This document shows, in pieces, positions 42,400-50,781 of a DNA stretch of 64,000 nucleotides; within the stretch, counting starts at the first letter, position 1, and every line of letters begins with the position of its first letter. Source of the DNA: Halorubrum sp. 48-1-W (GTDB lineage: Archaea > Halobacteriota > Halobacteria > Halobacteriales > Haloferacaceae); the NCBI RefSeq assembly GCF_003287355.1, contig NZ_QMIM01000017.1:1-64000 (forward strand), in the 5' to 3' direction. Below the pieces are notes generated by a model. It was given only the letters and a program-made list of their open reading frames with translations. It had not been told where the DNA came from and searched no databases. A program made the translations under genes and the position numbers.

Positions 42400-43716
42400 A
42401 TGGAGTTTCCCGACCGAAGCGACGTCGATCACCTCATCGACGCACAGCCGCTCCCGTCGTTCGCGCACGTCGAGTACGACCCCCCGAGCGAGACCCTCGC
42501 GGACCCCCTCGGCACGGCCCGCACGGAACTCGACCGGCTCGACGGCGACGACCTGGAACCGGGCGATACCGTCGCGATCGGCGTCGGGAGCCGGGGGATC
42601 CACCGGATCGACGAGATCGCCGCTGTGGCGGTCGACTGGGCGGAGACTCGGGGATACGACCCCGTCGTCGTGCCCGCGATGGGGAGCCACGGCGGGGCGA
42701 CCCCGGAGGGACAGCGCGAGGTGCTCTCGGCGCTCGGGATCGACGAGGAGGGCGTGGGAGCCCCCATCGACGCCCGAATGGAGGCGGAGCGGTTGGCGAC
42801 GGTGACCGTCGGCGACACGGACGTGCCGGTGTACTTCTCGACGGCGGCCCTCGAGGCGGACGCGGTCGTCGTGATAAATCGCGTGAAGGCACACACCAAC
42901 TTCAGCGGGCCGATAGAGAGCGGGCTGGCGAAGATGACCGTCGTCGGGCTCGGCAAACAGCGCGGGGCGAAGTCGTTCCACTCGACGGCCATCGCCGAGG
43001 GCTACGTCGAGACGCTGACGGCCGGACTCGACGTCATCGAGGCGGAGGTGTCGCTCCTCGGTGGGCTCGCGTTGGTCGAGAACTTCGAGGAGGAGCTCGG
43101 CCACGTCGAGGCCGTCCCGGCGGGGTCGTTCCTCGACCGGGAGCCCGAGCTACTGGAGCGCGCCTACGAGGAGATGGCGACGCTCCCGGTCGAGGCGGTC
43201 GACCTGCTCGTCGTCGACGAGATCGGCAAGGAGATCTCCGGCGCGGGGATGGACACGAACGTGATCGGCCGCTACCGAGTCCTCAACGCGCCCGACCCGG
43301 AGACGCCCGACATCGACCTCATCTACGTGCGCGGGCTCACCGAGGCGACGAAAGGGAACGGCAACGGGATCGGGCTCGCGGACCTCACCCGCCAGGCGGC
43401 GATCGACCAGCTCGACACGAAGAAGACGTACGCGAACGCGCTCACGAGCGGGTCGCTCGCGAAGTCGAAGCTCCCGGTGGTCGCGCCCGACGACGAGTTC
43501 GCGATCCGGACCGCGCTGGCCGCGCTCGGCGGGTACGACCCCGAGACGGTCCGGATCGTCTGGATCCGGAACACCGAGGACCTCGGCGAGCTCCACGTCT
43601 CCGAGGCGGTCGTCGATGACCTCCCCGAGTCGGCGACGGTACGGGACCACGACGTCGCGGTGACCTTCGAGGACGGGACCGCGCGGATCCGGGACGGAAC
43701 CGCACGGATTCGGTGA
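42400..43716 (+). CDS. LarA-like DUF2088 family protein
   Basis: A 438-residue protein of the lactate-racemase LarA/DUF2088 family. Seen are DTVAIGVGSRGIHRIDEI, VPAMGSHGGATPEGQREVL, INRVKAHTNFSGPIESGLAK and VVGLGKQRGAKSFHS. LarA enzymes racemise or epimerise 2-hydroxy acids with a nickel-pincer cofactor. The cofactor-maturation genes larB, larC and larE are not in the window, and I cannot confirm the pincer Lys. It is divergent from the two enolase-superfamily genes. ATG 42400 is chosen because upstream in-frame sequence lies in the repeat. Confidence 0.8.
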   Translation: MEFPDRSDVDHLIDAQPLPSFAHVEYDPPSETLADPLGTARTELDRLDGDDLEPGDTVAIGVGSRGIHRIDEIAAVAVDWAETRGYDPVVVPAMGSHGGATPEGQREVLSALGIDEEGVGAPIDARMEAERLATVTVGDTDVPVYFSTAALEADAVVVINRVKAHTNFSGPIESGLAKMTVVGLGKQRGAKSFHSTAIAEGYVETLTAGLDVIEAEVSLLGGLALVENFEEELGHVEAVPAGSFLDREPELLERAYEEMATLPVEAVDLLVVDEIGKEISGAGMDTNVIGRYRVLNAPDPETPDIDLIYVRGLTEATKGNGNGIGLADLTRQAAIDQLDTKKTYANALTSGSLAKSKLPVVAPDDEFAIRTALAALGGYDPETVRIVWIRNTEDLGELHVSEAVVDDLPESATVRDHDVAVTFEDGTARIRDGTARIR

Positions 43717-43739
43717 TCGACGTCGACGAAACGGTACCA

Positions 43740-43799
43740 CTCTCCACCGGGACGCTCTCCACCGGGACGCTCTCCACCGGGACGCTCTCCACCGGGACG
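43740..43799 (+). repeat. 15-bp tandem repeat upstream of the cupin gene
   Basis: Four perfect copies of ctctccaccgggacg. They lie between the LarA-like stop and the cupin gene and end just before the TATA-like taaacgttat. Confidence 0.9.
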
Positions 43800-43885
43800 G
43801 TAAACGTTATCAGCCGGGTCGTGTTCGACCCTATCATGGGTCGACAGACGCAAGATACCGCGGACGCACCGACGGAGGAGTCGCG

Positions 43886-44233
43886 ATGAAGCCGGTCGCT
43901 TTCGACGAGGCCGAGACGTACGAGCCCGACGACGGGTGGCGACGGGTCGCGATGGCGGGGAGCGACCAGTTCTCTTTCGAGTGGTTCGAGAAGCCGCCGG
44001 GACACAGCTCGCCGATGCACGACCACGAGAACGAGCAGGTGTGTCTCTGTCTCCAGGGCGAACTCACGGTGGCGACGGAGGACGACTCGGTCACGCTGGC
44101 CCCGAACGACTCGGTACTGCTCGAGTCGAACGAGACCCACCGCGTCGAGAACACGGGCGACGAGCGCGCGGTCGGCCTCGACGTGTTCGCGCCGGGTCGG
44201 TCCTTCGACTTCTGGACGGACCGCGAGGAGTGA
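43886..44233 (+). CDS. Cupin domain protein
   Basis: A 115-residue single-domain cupin. The metal-binding motif 1 reads SPMHDHENEQVCLCLQGEL with two His and Glu, and motif 2 is NETHRVENTGDE. Small cupins bind metal or sugars and often act as isomerases or dioxygenases. The stop is followed after two bases by the FAH-family start, so the two are probably one operon within the sugar-acid locus. Confidence 0.88.
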   Translation: MKPVAFDEAETYEPDDGWRRVAMAGSDQFSFEWFEKPPGHSSPMHDHENEQVCLCLQGELTVATEDDSVTLAPNDSVLLESNETHRVENTGDERAVGLDVFAPGRSFDFWTDREE

Positions 44234-44235
44234 GC

Positions 44236-45057
44236 GTGAAGTACCTCGCACGCACCTCGACGGGGGAGCCGTTGCTCGGCGACGACGACGGCTTCGTGCC
44301 GCTCGGTTCGGTCGAGCCCGACCTCGAACGCGTCCGTCAGGCGCTCCCGCGGGCGGCTGTCGGGACGCTCGGGGACGTCGACGACGCGACCGCCGACCGG
44401 ATCCCGGCGGCGAACCTGACGTTCGCCGCGCCGCTCGAGCGGTTCGGCAAGCTCTGGGGGATCGGCTTGAACTACGAGGAGCACGCCGGCGACCTCGACG
44501 AGGACCGCCCCGAGGAGCCGGCCAGCTTCATGAAGCCCTCGTCGGTCCTCACGGGCCCGGGCGGCCCGATCCGGTTGCCGCCGACCGACCGGAGCGAACG
44601 GGTGACCGCGGAGGCGGAACTCGCCGTCGTGATGGGTCGGACGTGCCGGAACGTCGCGGAGGCCGACGTCGACGACGTCGTCGCCGGCTACCTGCCCGTG
44701 ATCGACATGACCGCCGAGGACGTACTCCAGCGGAACCCGCGCTTTCTCACCCGGGCGAAGAGCTTCGACACGTTCCTCGTCCCCGGTCCCGTCCTCGTCG
44801 TCCCCGAGGAACCCCTCGAGCTGTCGTCGCTGTCCGTACGGACCGAGGTCAACGGCGAGGTCGAGGCCGAAAACGAGATCCGGAACATGCTGTTTCCGCC
44901 CGCCGAGATCGTGTCGTTCCACTCCGGCGTGATGACGCTCGAACCCGGCGACGTGTTCAGCACGGGGACCCCCGGCGCCGCACCCATCGAACCCGGCGAT
45001 CACGTTCGCGCGGTCGTGGAGTCGATCGGGTCGGTCGACGCGCCGGTGACGCGGTAG
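44236..45057 (+). CDS. Fumarylacetoacetate hydrolase family protein
   Basis: A 273-residue FAH-fold enzyme: IGLNYEEHAGDLDE (catalytic His-containing loop), SFMKPSSVLTGPGGPI, AEAELAVVMGRT (metal ligands) and FSTGTPGAAP near the end. Family members hydrolyse or decarboxylate 2-oxo acids and their hydroxy derivatives, including steps at the end of oxidative sugar-acid pathways. The start is GTG 44236, two bases behind the cupin stop. Pairing with two enolase-superfamily genes supports a role in 2-keto-3-deoxy sugar-acid degradation. Confidence 0.9.
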   Translation: MKYLARTSTGEPLLGDDDGFVPLGSVEPDLERVRQALPRAAVGTLGDVDDATADRIPAANLTFAAPLERFGKLWGIGLNYEEHAGDLDEDRPEEPASFMKPSSVLTGPGGPIRLPPTDRSERVTAEAELAVVMGRTCRNVAEADVDDVVAGYLPVIDMTAEDVLQRNPRFLTRAKSFDTFLVPGPVLVVPEEPLELSSLSVRTEVNGEVEAENEIRNMLFPPAEIVSFHSGVMTLEPGDVFSTGTPGAAPIEPGDHVRAVVESIGSVDAPVTR

Positions 45058-45103
45058 CGGTCCGAACGGCCCCCCGGAACCGTCGCTCGAACACGCAGGA
45101 AGC

Positions 45104-45110
45104 TTTATTC
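45104..45110 (+). promoter_or_regulatory. TATA-like box of the UspA gene
   Basis: tttattc lies about 24 bases before ATG 45134, consistent with a leaderless transcript. Confidence 0.5.
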
Positions 45111-45133
45111 GGGAACCCACACCAGTCACGCGT

Positions 45134-45562
45134 ATGTACCGGGTTCTCATCCCCGTCGGCGACGACACGGAACGGTCCATGGCCGCGGCGGACGCCGTGA
45201 GCGACCTCCCGAACGCCGACGAGGCGGTCGAGGCGGTCGTGGTGAACGTCTTCGAGGAGTTCGACGTCACGGGCGAGGGCGGTCAGGTGGACTCCGAGGA
45301 CGTCTGGGACGAGGCGAACTTCCCCGAGAGCGTCCACGCGGTCGTCGAACGCCTCGAATCGGCCGGCGTGACCGCTTCGAAGCGCCGCGAACACGGCGAG
45401 GTGACCGAGGAGATACTCGCCGTCGCCGACGAGATCGACGCCGACGGGATCGTGATGGGCGGACGCAAGCGGAGCCCCACGGGGAAGGCCCTGTTCGGAA
45501 GCACCACCCAGTCGGTGATGCTCTCGGCGGACTGTCCCGTGACGGTCGTGCTCGTCGAGTGA
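45134..45562 (+). CDS. Universal stress protein UspA family
   Basis: A 143-residue single UspA domain: YRVLIPVGDDTERSM at the start and GGRKRSPTGKALFGSTTQSV with the ATP-binding G-2x-G-9x-G(S/T) pattern, then CPVTVVLVE. ATP binding is therefore likely. It stands between the FAH-family gene and the TAXI transporter operon, an arrangement often seen where UspA proteins accompany TRAP transporters. Confidence 0.92.
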   Translation: MYRVLIPVGDDTERSMAAADAVSDLPNADEAVEAVVVNVFEEFDVTGEGGQVDSEDVWDEANFPESVHAVVERLESAGVTASKRREHGEVTEEILAVADEIDADGIVMGGRKRSPTGKALFGSTTQSVMLSADCPVTVVLVE

Positions 45563-45629
45563 CGTCCGCGCCCGCGGGACCGTTATCGCTGTCGAATCGA
45601 TCGAAATGAAATGAAAACCAGAGGAAGTG

Positions 45630-45686
45630 ACTGTTTGTTTAGTTCACTGTGTTATTAATTAACTATTTAATATTGGAACAAACAGT
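45630..45686. promoter_or_regulatory. 10-bp inverted repeat flanking an AT-rich promoter
   Basis: actgtttgtt (45630-45639) and its exact reverse complement aacaaacagt (45677-45686) flank the very AT-rich ttattaattaactatttaat, which holds the likely TATA box of the TAXI transporter operon. This could be a regulator binding site. Confidence 0.5.
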
Positions 45687-45703
45687 TGCATTATTATGTA
45701 TCC

Positions 45704-45718
45704 ACGTGATGATCACGT
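45704..45718. promoter_or_regulatory. Perfect 15-base palindrome before the TAXI operon
   Basis: acgtgatgatcacgt (7-1-7) ends six bases before ATG 45725. The position suits an operator controlling the transporter operon. Confidence 0.5.
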
Positions 45719-45724
45719 TCGAAC

Positions 45725-46876
45725 ATGGCTGACAAAGACGTAAACAGACGCAAGTTCCTGTACGGCACGGCAGCAGTGGGGGTAACCGGACTGGCCGGGT
45801 GTAGCGGCGACGGGGAGACGAACGTGGACGACGACGGCTCCGGCGACGACGGTTCGGGTGACGACGGCTCCGGCGACGATGGCTCCGGTGACGACGGCTC
45901 CGGCGACGACGGCTCCGGTGACGACGGCTCCGGCGACGAGACCCTGGAGCTTCGTGTCGGGACGTCCGCCGGCGGGACCCAGGACGTCGGGTTGGCCGTT
46001 GAGCGGGCGGTCAGTGAGGAGAGCGACACCCTCGAGTACTCGACGATCGAGAGCCCGGGATACATCGGGACCATCTATCGGATGGCCCAGGAGCAGTTCA
46101 ACGCGGGCATCACCGACAACAACTCCCTCAACAAGGCGCTCGACGAGGAGGGACAGTTCGACGAACAGTCGGTGTCGCGGATCCCGTACTACGGCTTCTC
46201 TGCGTTCCCGTACAGCATCTACATCGTCGCGCGTGACGGGACGGACATCGAGACGTTCGACGACCTCGCGGGCGCGAACGTCTACCCCGCCGAGCCGGGG
46301 TACTCGACCCGGGGAACCACCCTCGACGTCTGGTCGCAGGACCCGACCGCCGACGTCTACGAGGAGATGAACATCCAGGACATGGGCGTCGGCGACGCCC
46401 CCGGCGCGATGGAGGAGGGGACGATCGACGCCAGCATCGCCTACGGGACGCCCGGCGTGCGGTACACCGGCTTCGTTCAGGAGATGGCCTCCCGCGTCGA
46501 TCTCCACTACGTCGAGCCGACCGACGCGCTCATCGAGTCCGCGGAGTCCTTCTCGGGCGCCGGGACGACGACGACGAGCTACGACGACTGGCCCATCGTG
46601 GACACGGACATCGGCACCGACGAGGTGTTCACCTGGGACCTGGAGGTGCTCTACACGTTCAACCCGGAGGCCGACGCCGACGCCGTCTACGAGCTGTGCC
46701 GCGTCGTCGACGAGCACAACGACGTCGTGAACGAGGGGGAAGCGCAGTTCAACGACTACGAGTCGACGGCCGACATGCTCGGATACGCTCAAGAGCGGAT
46801 CCCCGTTCACCCCGGCGCGGTCCAGTACTACCAGGACAACGACGCGTGGGACGACAGCCTCGAGGAAGGCGAGTAA
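45725..46876 (+). CDS. TAXI-family TRAP transporter solute-binding protein
   Basis: A 383-residue extracytoplasmic receptor. The N-terminus has a Tat signal with RRKFLYGTAAVGVTG and lipobox LAGC, so it should be a lipoprotein. A (GSGDD)7 linker follows, then the TAXI binding domain (LELRVGTSAGGTQDVGLAVE; YSIYIVARDGTDIETFDDLA; ERIPVHPGAVQYYQDNDAW). TAXI receptors take up organic acids such as glutamate or 2-oxoglutarate; the ligand here is unknown. It is the first gene of the transporter operon. Confidence 0.92.
   Translation: MADKDVNRRKFLYGTAAVGVTGLAGCSGDGETNVDDDGSGDDGSGDDGSGDDGSGDDGSGDDGSGDDGSGDETLELRVGTSAGGTQDVGLAVERAVSEESDTLEYSTIESPGYIGTIYRMAQEQFNAGITDNNSLNKALDEEGQFDEQSVSRIPYYGFSAFPYSIYIVARDGTDIETFDDLAGANVYPAEPGYSTRGTTLDVWSQDPTADVYEEMNIQDMGVGDAPGAMEEGTIDASIAYGTPGVRYTGFVQEMASRVDLHYVEPTDALIESAESFSGAGTTTTSYDDWPIVDTDIGTDEVFTWDLEVLYTFNPEADADAVYELCRVVDEHNDVVNEGEAQFNDYESTADMLGYAQERIPVHPGAVQYYQDNDAWDDSLEEGE
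45836..45940 (+). repeat. 15-bp tandem repeat encoding (GSGDD)7
   Basis: Seven in-frame copies, with only synonymous changes apart from the last codon, encode the flexible acidic linker behind the lipobox of the TAXI receptor. Confidence 0.9.
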
Positions 46877-46950
46877 CGCCTCCCGAGTTGATTGCCCCGC
46901 TTCGATGACGTAGCCGACGAACGACACGACATTTCTATACGATACAACAA

Positions 46951-48942
46951 ATGGATACACAAGCGGAACACACGACCGGACCGACGGGCTGGCTTCGCGG
47001 ACTCGATATCACTGTCACGCTCGCCGCTATCGCCTTTTGGGCGATATCGCTCGGGTGGATGTACACACAGACGTGGTCGACCGTCAGGTACGGCGTGATC
47101 TTCGTCGGCGGTATCATGACGGTGTACGCGCTCAACGAGACGAGGGAATCGCTCGAGGACGGTAGCTGGGTCGACGCCGCGGTGTTACTCCCGTCTGCGG
47201 GCGTGTTGATCACGGCGTCGGCGTACTTCTTCGCCAACTTCGACACCGTCTACCTGCTGCGACAGGGGTTCGCCACGCCACACGAGTACATGCTGGCGCG
47301 ACTCATCATCGTCTCGCTTCTGTACCTCACCTGGCGCGAGTTCGGGAACCTGTTCTTGGGGCTCGTCGTCGGCGTGATGCTGTACGCCATCTTCGGTGAC
47401 GGCGTTCCCGGCGTCCTCGGACACGCGGGGATGACCGAACTGACGCTACTCCAGGCGCTCGTCACCGACCTGTACGGGTTCTACGGGTCGCTCACACAGC
47501 TGACCGCGTCGTGGATCGCGCCGTTCCTCCTGTACGCCGGGCTGTTGTTCGCGTACGGCGCGTTCGATCTGATCCTCCGGCTCGCGATCGTCGCGGCCGG
47601 CCGGATCCGGTCGGGCGTGGCACAGACGGCCGTGCTCTCCTCGGCGGTCATCGGCTCGATCAACGGCTCCTACACGGCCAACGCCGCCATGACCGGCTCG
47701 TTCACCATCCCGACGATGAAGGAGAGCGGGATGGCCGGCCATCGGGCGGCCGGCATCGAGGCGGTCGCCTCGACGGCGGGACAGGTGCTCCCGCCGGTGA
47801 TGGGGGCGTCCGCGTTCGTGATGGCGTCGTACCTCGGCGTGGCGTACCTCGACATCGTGATCGCCGGGATGGTTCCCGCGGCCATCCTGGTCGCGTCCAT
47901 CGCCATCGCGGTCCACTACACCGCGATCAGCGACGCGAGCGACCAGGACATGGAGTTCTCCGAGTTCTTCGACGAGGAGATGACCTCGAGCCAGAAGGTC
48001 GTCGAGGGACTCAGGTTCGGGATCCCGTTCGGCGTCCTGATCTACTACCTCGGCATCGCCCAGTACACGGTGATGACCTCGGCGATGTACACCGTCTTCG
48101 CGATGGTCCTCACCGGCGTCCTGATGCCGCCAGTACAGCGGCTCGTCGACGGCTCGGAGACGTCCGCCGGCGCGGAGTTCGTCGCGCAGGTCAAGAACAC
48201 GATCCACGGGTTCCGCCGCGGGGCCATCATCCTCGCGCCGATCGCGATCATCCTCGTGGTGGTGAGCGGCGTCGTGAACCTCTTCTCGACGACCGGCGTC
48301 CCCGCGAAGATCGCGCTCCTGATGATCAACCTCTCGGGCGGCGTCCTGCTCTTCGCCGTCCTGCTCGGGATGGCGGTCGCCATCGTAATGGGCGTCGGCA
48401 TGCCGACGGTCGCCGCGTACGTCATCGTGGCCATCCTCATCGTTCCGACGTTCGTCGCCGACTTCGGGATCGCCCGCGAGACGGCACACTACACGATGTT
48501 CTACGCGGCGATCCTCGCCGGGATCACGCCACCGGTCGCGACCGCGGCGGTGGTCGCGGCCGGGATAGCGGAGGCGAACTTCTGGCGGACCTGCGGGGCT
48601 GCCCTGAAGATCGCCGCGCCGCTCTTCGTGTTACCCGTCGCGTTCGTCTACAACCCGGGGCTGATCTCGATGTCGCCGGACGGGAACACGCTGTTCCTCG
48701 GCGCGCTGGTGATGCTGGGCGCGATCGCGATCATCTACGGGTTGAACTACCCGTTCGAGCTGTCCATCGGCCGGATCACGCTCGTTCGCGTCGGACTGAC
48801 GGTGCTCGGCGTCCTGATCATGACGTTCCCGATGCTCGCGGTGAAGCTCGGCGGGATCGCCGTCTTCGTCGCCGTCTTCGTCGGCGAGAAGGTGATGGTG
48901 CGCGGAATGGACCTGCCGTTCGGATCGGGGGTGAACCAATGA
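46951..48942 (+). CDS. TAXI-type TRAP transporter fused permease
   Basis: A 663-residue membrane protein joining the small (DctQ-like) and large (DctM-like) TRAP subunits, as usual for TAXI systems. About sixteen hydrophobic helices are visible. TRAP-M hallmarks include SSAVIGSINGSYTANAAMTG and GVGMPTVAAYVIVAILIVP, and MFYAAILAGITPPVATAAVV. It works with the receptor 74 bases upstream as a Na+- or H+-driven importer. Its stop overlaps the start of an 81-residue membrane gene (ATGA). Confidence 0.93.
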   Translation: MDTQAEHTTGPTGWLRGLDITVTLAAIAFWAISLGWMYTQTWSTVRYGVIFVGGIMTVYALNETRESLEDGSWVDAAVLLPSAGVLITASAYFFANFDTVYLLRQGFATPHEYMLARLIIVSLLYLTWREFGNLFLGLVVGVMLYAIFGDGVPGVLGHAGMTELTLLQALVTDLYGFYGSLTQLTASWIAPFLLYAGLLFAYGAFDLILRLAIVAAGRIRSGVAQTAVLSSAVIGSINGSYTANAAMTGSFTIPTMKESGMAGHRAAGIEAVASTAGQVLPPVMGASAFVMASYLGVAYLDIVIAGMVPAAILVASIAIAVHYTAISDASDQDMEFSEFFDEEMTSSQKVVEGLRFGIPFGVLIYYLGIAQYTVMTSAMYTVFAMVLTGVLMPPVQRLVDGSETSAGAEFVAQVKNTIHGFRRGAIILAPIAIILVVVSGVVNLFSTTGVPAKIALLMINLSGGVLLFAVLLGMAVAIVMGVGMPTVAAYVIVAILIVPTFVADFGIARETAHYTMFYAAILAGITPPVATAAVVAAGIAEANFWRTCGAALKIAAPLFVLPVAFVYNPGLISMSPDGNTLFLGALVMLGAIAIIYGLNYPFELSIGRITLVRVGLTVLGVLIMTFPMLAVKLGGIAVFVAVFVGEKVMVRGMDLPFGSGVNQ

Positions 48943-49184
48943 GCTCGACGAAGGACTCCACCGAGGACCAGATCGACACCTCGGAGGTCGGCGGCCTCGA
49001 AGAGATCGTTCCGGAACCGCTCATGCCCGTCTGGAAGCGGATCGAGTTGATCCAGCAGTTCCGTGAGACGCACGGCGACACCTACGTGACGGTCTTCGAG
49101 GTGCTCACGGCCATCGTTCTCGCCCTCGGCTACCTCTGGTGGGCGTACATCTACTTCATCGGCGACAACGTCGTGACGATCTGA
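48939..49184 (+). CDS. Small membrane protein of the TAXI transporter operon
   Basis: An 81-residue protein starting MSSTKDSTEDQIDTSEVGGL. After an acidic N-terminus and an amphipathic part (VWKRIELIQQFRETHGDTYV), one membrane helix follows (VFEVLTAIVLALGYLWWAYI). The four-base overlap with the permease stop argues for translational coupling and joint function. It could be an extra subunit or a stabilising protein; I do not recognise a named family. Confidence 0.75.
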   Translation: MSSTKDSTEDQIDTSEVGGLEEIVPEPLMPVWKRIELIQQFRETHGDTYVTVFEVLTAIVLALGYLWWAYIYFIGDNVVTI

Positions 49185-49211
49185 GGGCCGTCGAAGCTTC
49201 CTCCGGGAGGG

Positions 49212-49397
49212 TTAGTCTTCCGCCCAGTAGAACAACGACTCCGTGTCGGCGTCACAGCCCGGACACGTCGACGGAAGCGGTCCGCGAAGACGACCCATCT
49301 CGCCACAGGAGCCACACCGCCACATCGCGTATCGCGTCCCGGTGACGTCGACGATCCGACGAGTGCCGTCGTCCCCCGCCCGATCGGGGGTGCTCAC
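49212..49397 (-). CDS. Small zinc-ribbon (rubredoxin-like) protein
   Basis: A 61-residue protein with two CxxC pairs, WRCGSCGEMG and STCPGCDAD, spaced as in a zinc ribbon or rubredoxin-like knuckle (I recall the haloarchaeal family as DUF7130). It starts at GTG 49397 within the stop of the upstream DUF5789-like gene (GTGA overlap), so the two are probably co-translated. It may bind Zn or Fe; no partner is known. Confidence 0.75.
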   Translation of the reverse strand: MSTPDRAGDDGTRRIVDVTGTRYAMWRCGSCGEMGRLRGPLPSTCPGCDADTESLFYWAED

Positions 49398-49680
49398 GCG
49401 TCCCCGTCGGACTGGAAGGGTTCGCCGACCGCACGTCGGGGAAGCCGACTCATCAGCTCCGTTCTGAGTTCCTCTGCGGACGCGAACTCGGCCGCGTCCG
49501 ACCCGCTCACAGTCTCGCCGAGGTTGACTTCGCCGTCCGCGAGCCGAACCGTCACGTCCTCACACGCCGCTGCGACCGTCGAGGGATCCGTGGGGTACTC
49601 GAGTTCCGAGAGGACGCCGTCGAGTCGATTTAACCTGATCGTTCGTGTCATTAGGTCCGTAACGTCTTCTAACGACATGA
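49394..49680 (-). CDS. DUF5789-like small haloarchaeal protein
   Basis: A 94-residue acidic protein with RLNRLDGVLSELEYPTDPST, VTVRLADGEVNLGETVSGSD and the ending LPRRAVGEPFQSDGDA, a pattern shared by a haloarchaeal family I recall as DUF5789. Start ATG 49680 lies about 45 bases behind an AT-rich box (aaataaa on the minus strand); ATG 49653 is an alternative. It is co-transcribed with the zinc-ribbon gene and divergent from the Dam-type methylase. Confidence 0.7.
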
Positions 49681-49754
49681 ACGTATCCCCCGTGGATGGT
49701 CTCGGGAGCGTTCCCGGGTGTTTATTTTCGACCGGAGCCGACCGTCGACATCGC

Positions 49755-50684
49755 ATGGTCGAGCCGATACTCAAGTGGGCCGGCGGGAAACGACAGCTCC
49801 TCGACGCGCTGTACGCGCGGTTCCCCGAGTCGTTCGACCGGTACCACGAGCCCTTCGTGGGCGGCGGGGCGGTCTTCTTCGACCTCGAACCCGCGTCGGG
49901 AACGATCAACGACGTGAACCCCCGACTGGTCTCGCTGTACGAGCGGGTCCGCGACGAGCCCGACCGTCTCATCGAGCGGCTGGAGGAGTTCGCGGACCCC
50001 GAGTCGGCCCCCGATCCGGACCTCCCCTACGCGGAGACCACCCAGCGCGGCCGCGAGGTGGGGAACTACTACTACCAGCAGCGTGCGCGGTTCAACGACC
50101 GGCCGTACACCGGCGAGTACGACCCCCTCGAGGAGGCCGCACTCTTCGTGTACCTGAACCGTACCTGCTATAACGGCCTCTACCGTGAGAACGCCGACGG
50201 CGGGTTCAACGTCCCGATCGGCCGGTACGCGGACCCGAACTGGGTCAACGGCGGCCGGATCCGACGGGCGAGCGAGGCGCTCGAGCACGTCGCGGTATCC
50301 AACCGCGACTTCGAGTACGTCCTCGACGCCGCCGAGCCGGGCGATCTGGTGTACTTCGACCCCCCGTACGAGCCGATGAGCCCGACCGCCGATTTCACCG
50401 CGTACAGCGCGGACGGGTTCGATCGCGAGGACCAGGAACGCCTGCTCGAAGTCGCGAGAACGCTCGACGACCGGGGCGTGAACGTCCTCGTCTCGAACAG
50501 CGGCGTGACGTACGACCGCTACGTCGAGGCCGGGTTCCACGTCGACACCGTGGACGCGACCCGCGCGATCAACAGCGACGCCGACGGCCGAGACGCCGTC
50601 GACGAGGTGATCGCGACGAACGTCTCCGAACCCGCCCGCCGTGACGCCGGACAGCGCGCGTTGTCGACGTTCGATGGCCGGTGA
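49755..50684 (+). CDS. DNA adenine methylase (Dam/D12 family)
   Basis: A 309-residue N6-adenine DNA methyltransferase. Motif X is EPILKWAGGKRQLL, motif I HEPFVGGGAVFFDL (residues about 31-44), and the catalytic motif IV DPPY (202-205) is followed by EPMSPTADFTAYS. VNVLVSNSGVTYD follows in the expected place. No restriction endonuclease gene is next to it, so it looks like an orphan methylase. The recognised site, GATC or otherwise, cannot be read from the sequence. Confidence 0.92.
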   Translation: MVEPILKWAGGKRQLLDALYARFPESFDRYHEPFVGGGAVFFDLEPASGTINDVNPRLVSLYERVRDEPDRLIERLEEFADPESAPDPDLPYAETTQRGREVGNYYYQQRARFNDRPYTGEYDPLEEAALFVYLNRTCYNGLYRENADGGFNVPIGRYADPNWVNGGRIRRASEALEHVAVSNRDFEYVLDAAEPGDLVYFDPPYEPMSPTADFTAYSADGFDREDQERLLEVARTLDDRGVNVLVSNSGVTYDRYVEAGFHVDTVDATRAINSDADGRDAVDEVIATNVSEPARRDAGQRALSTFDGR

Positions 50685-50781
50685 CCCATCCGTCGCCCGC
50701 CGACGCCCCCTCTGACCCGACGAAACAGTCGAGGTCCGCCATTCGACGGGCTTTTTGACCTTCCCCGCCGTCGGGTCGGGT

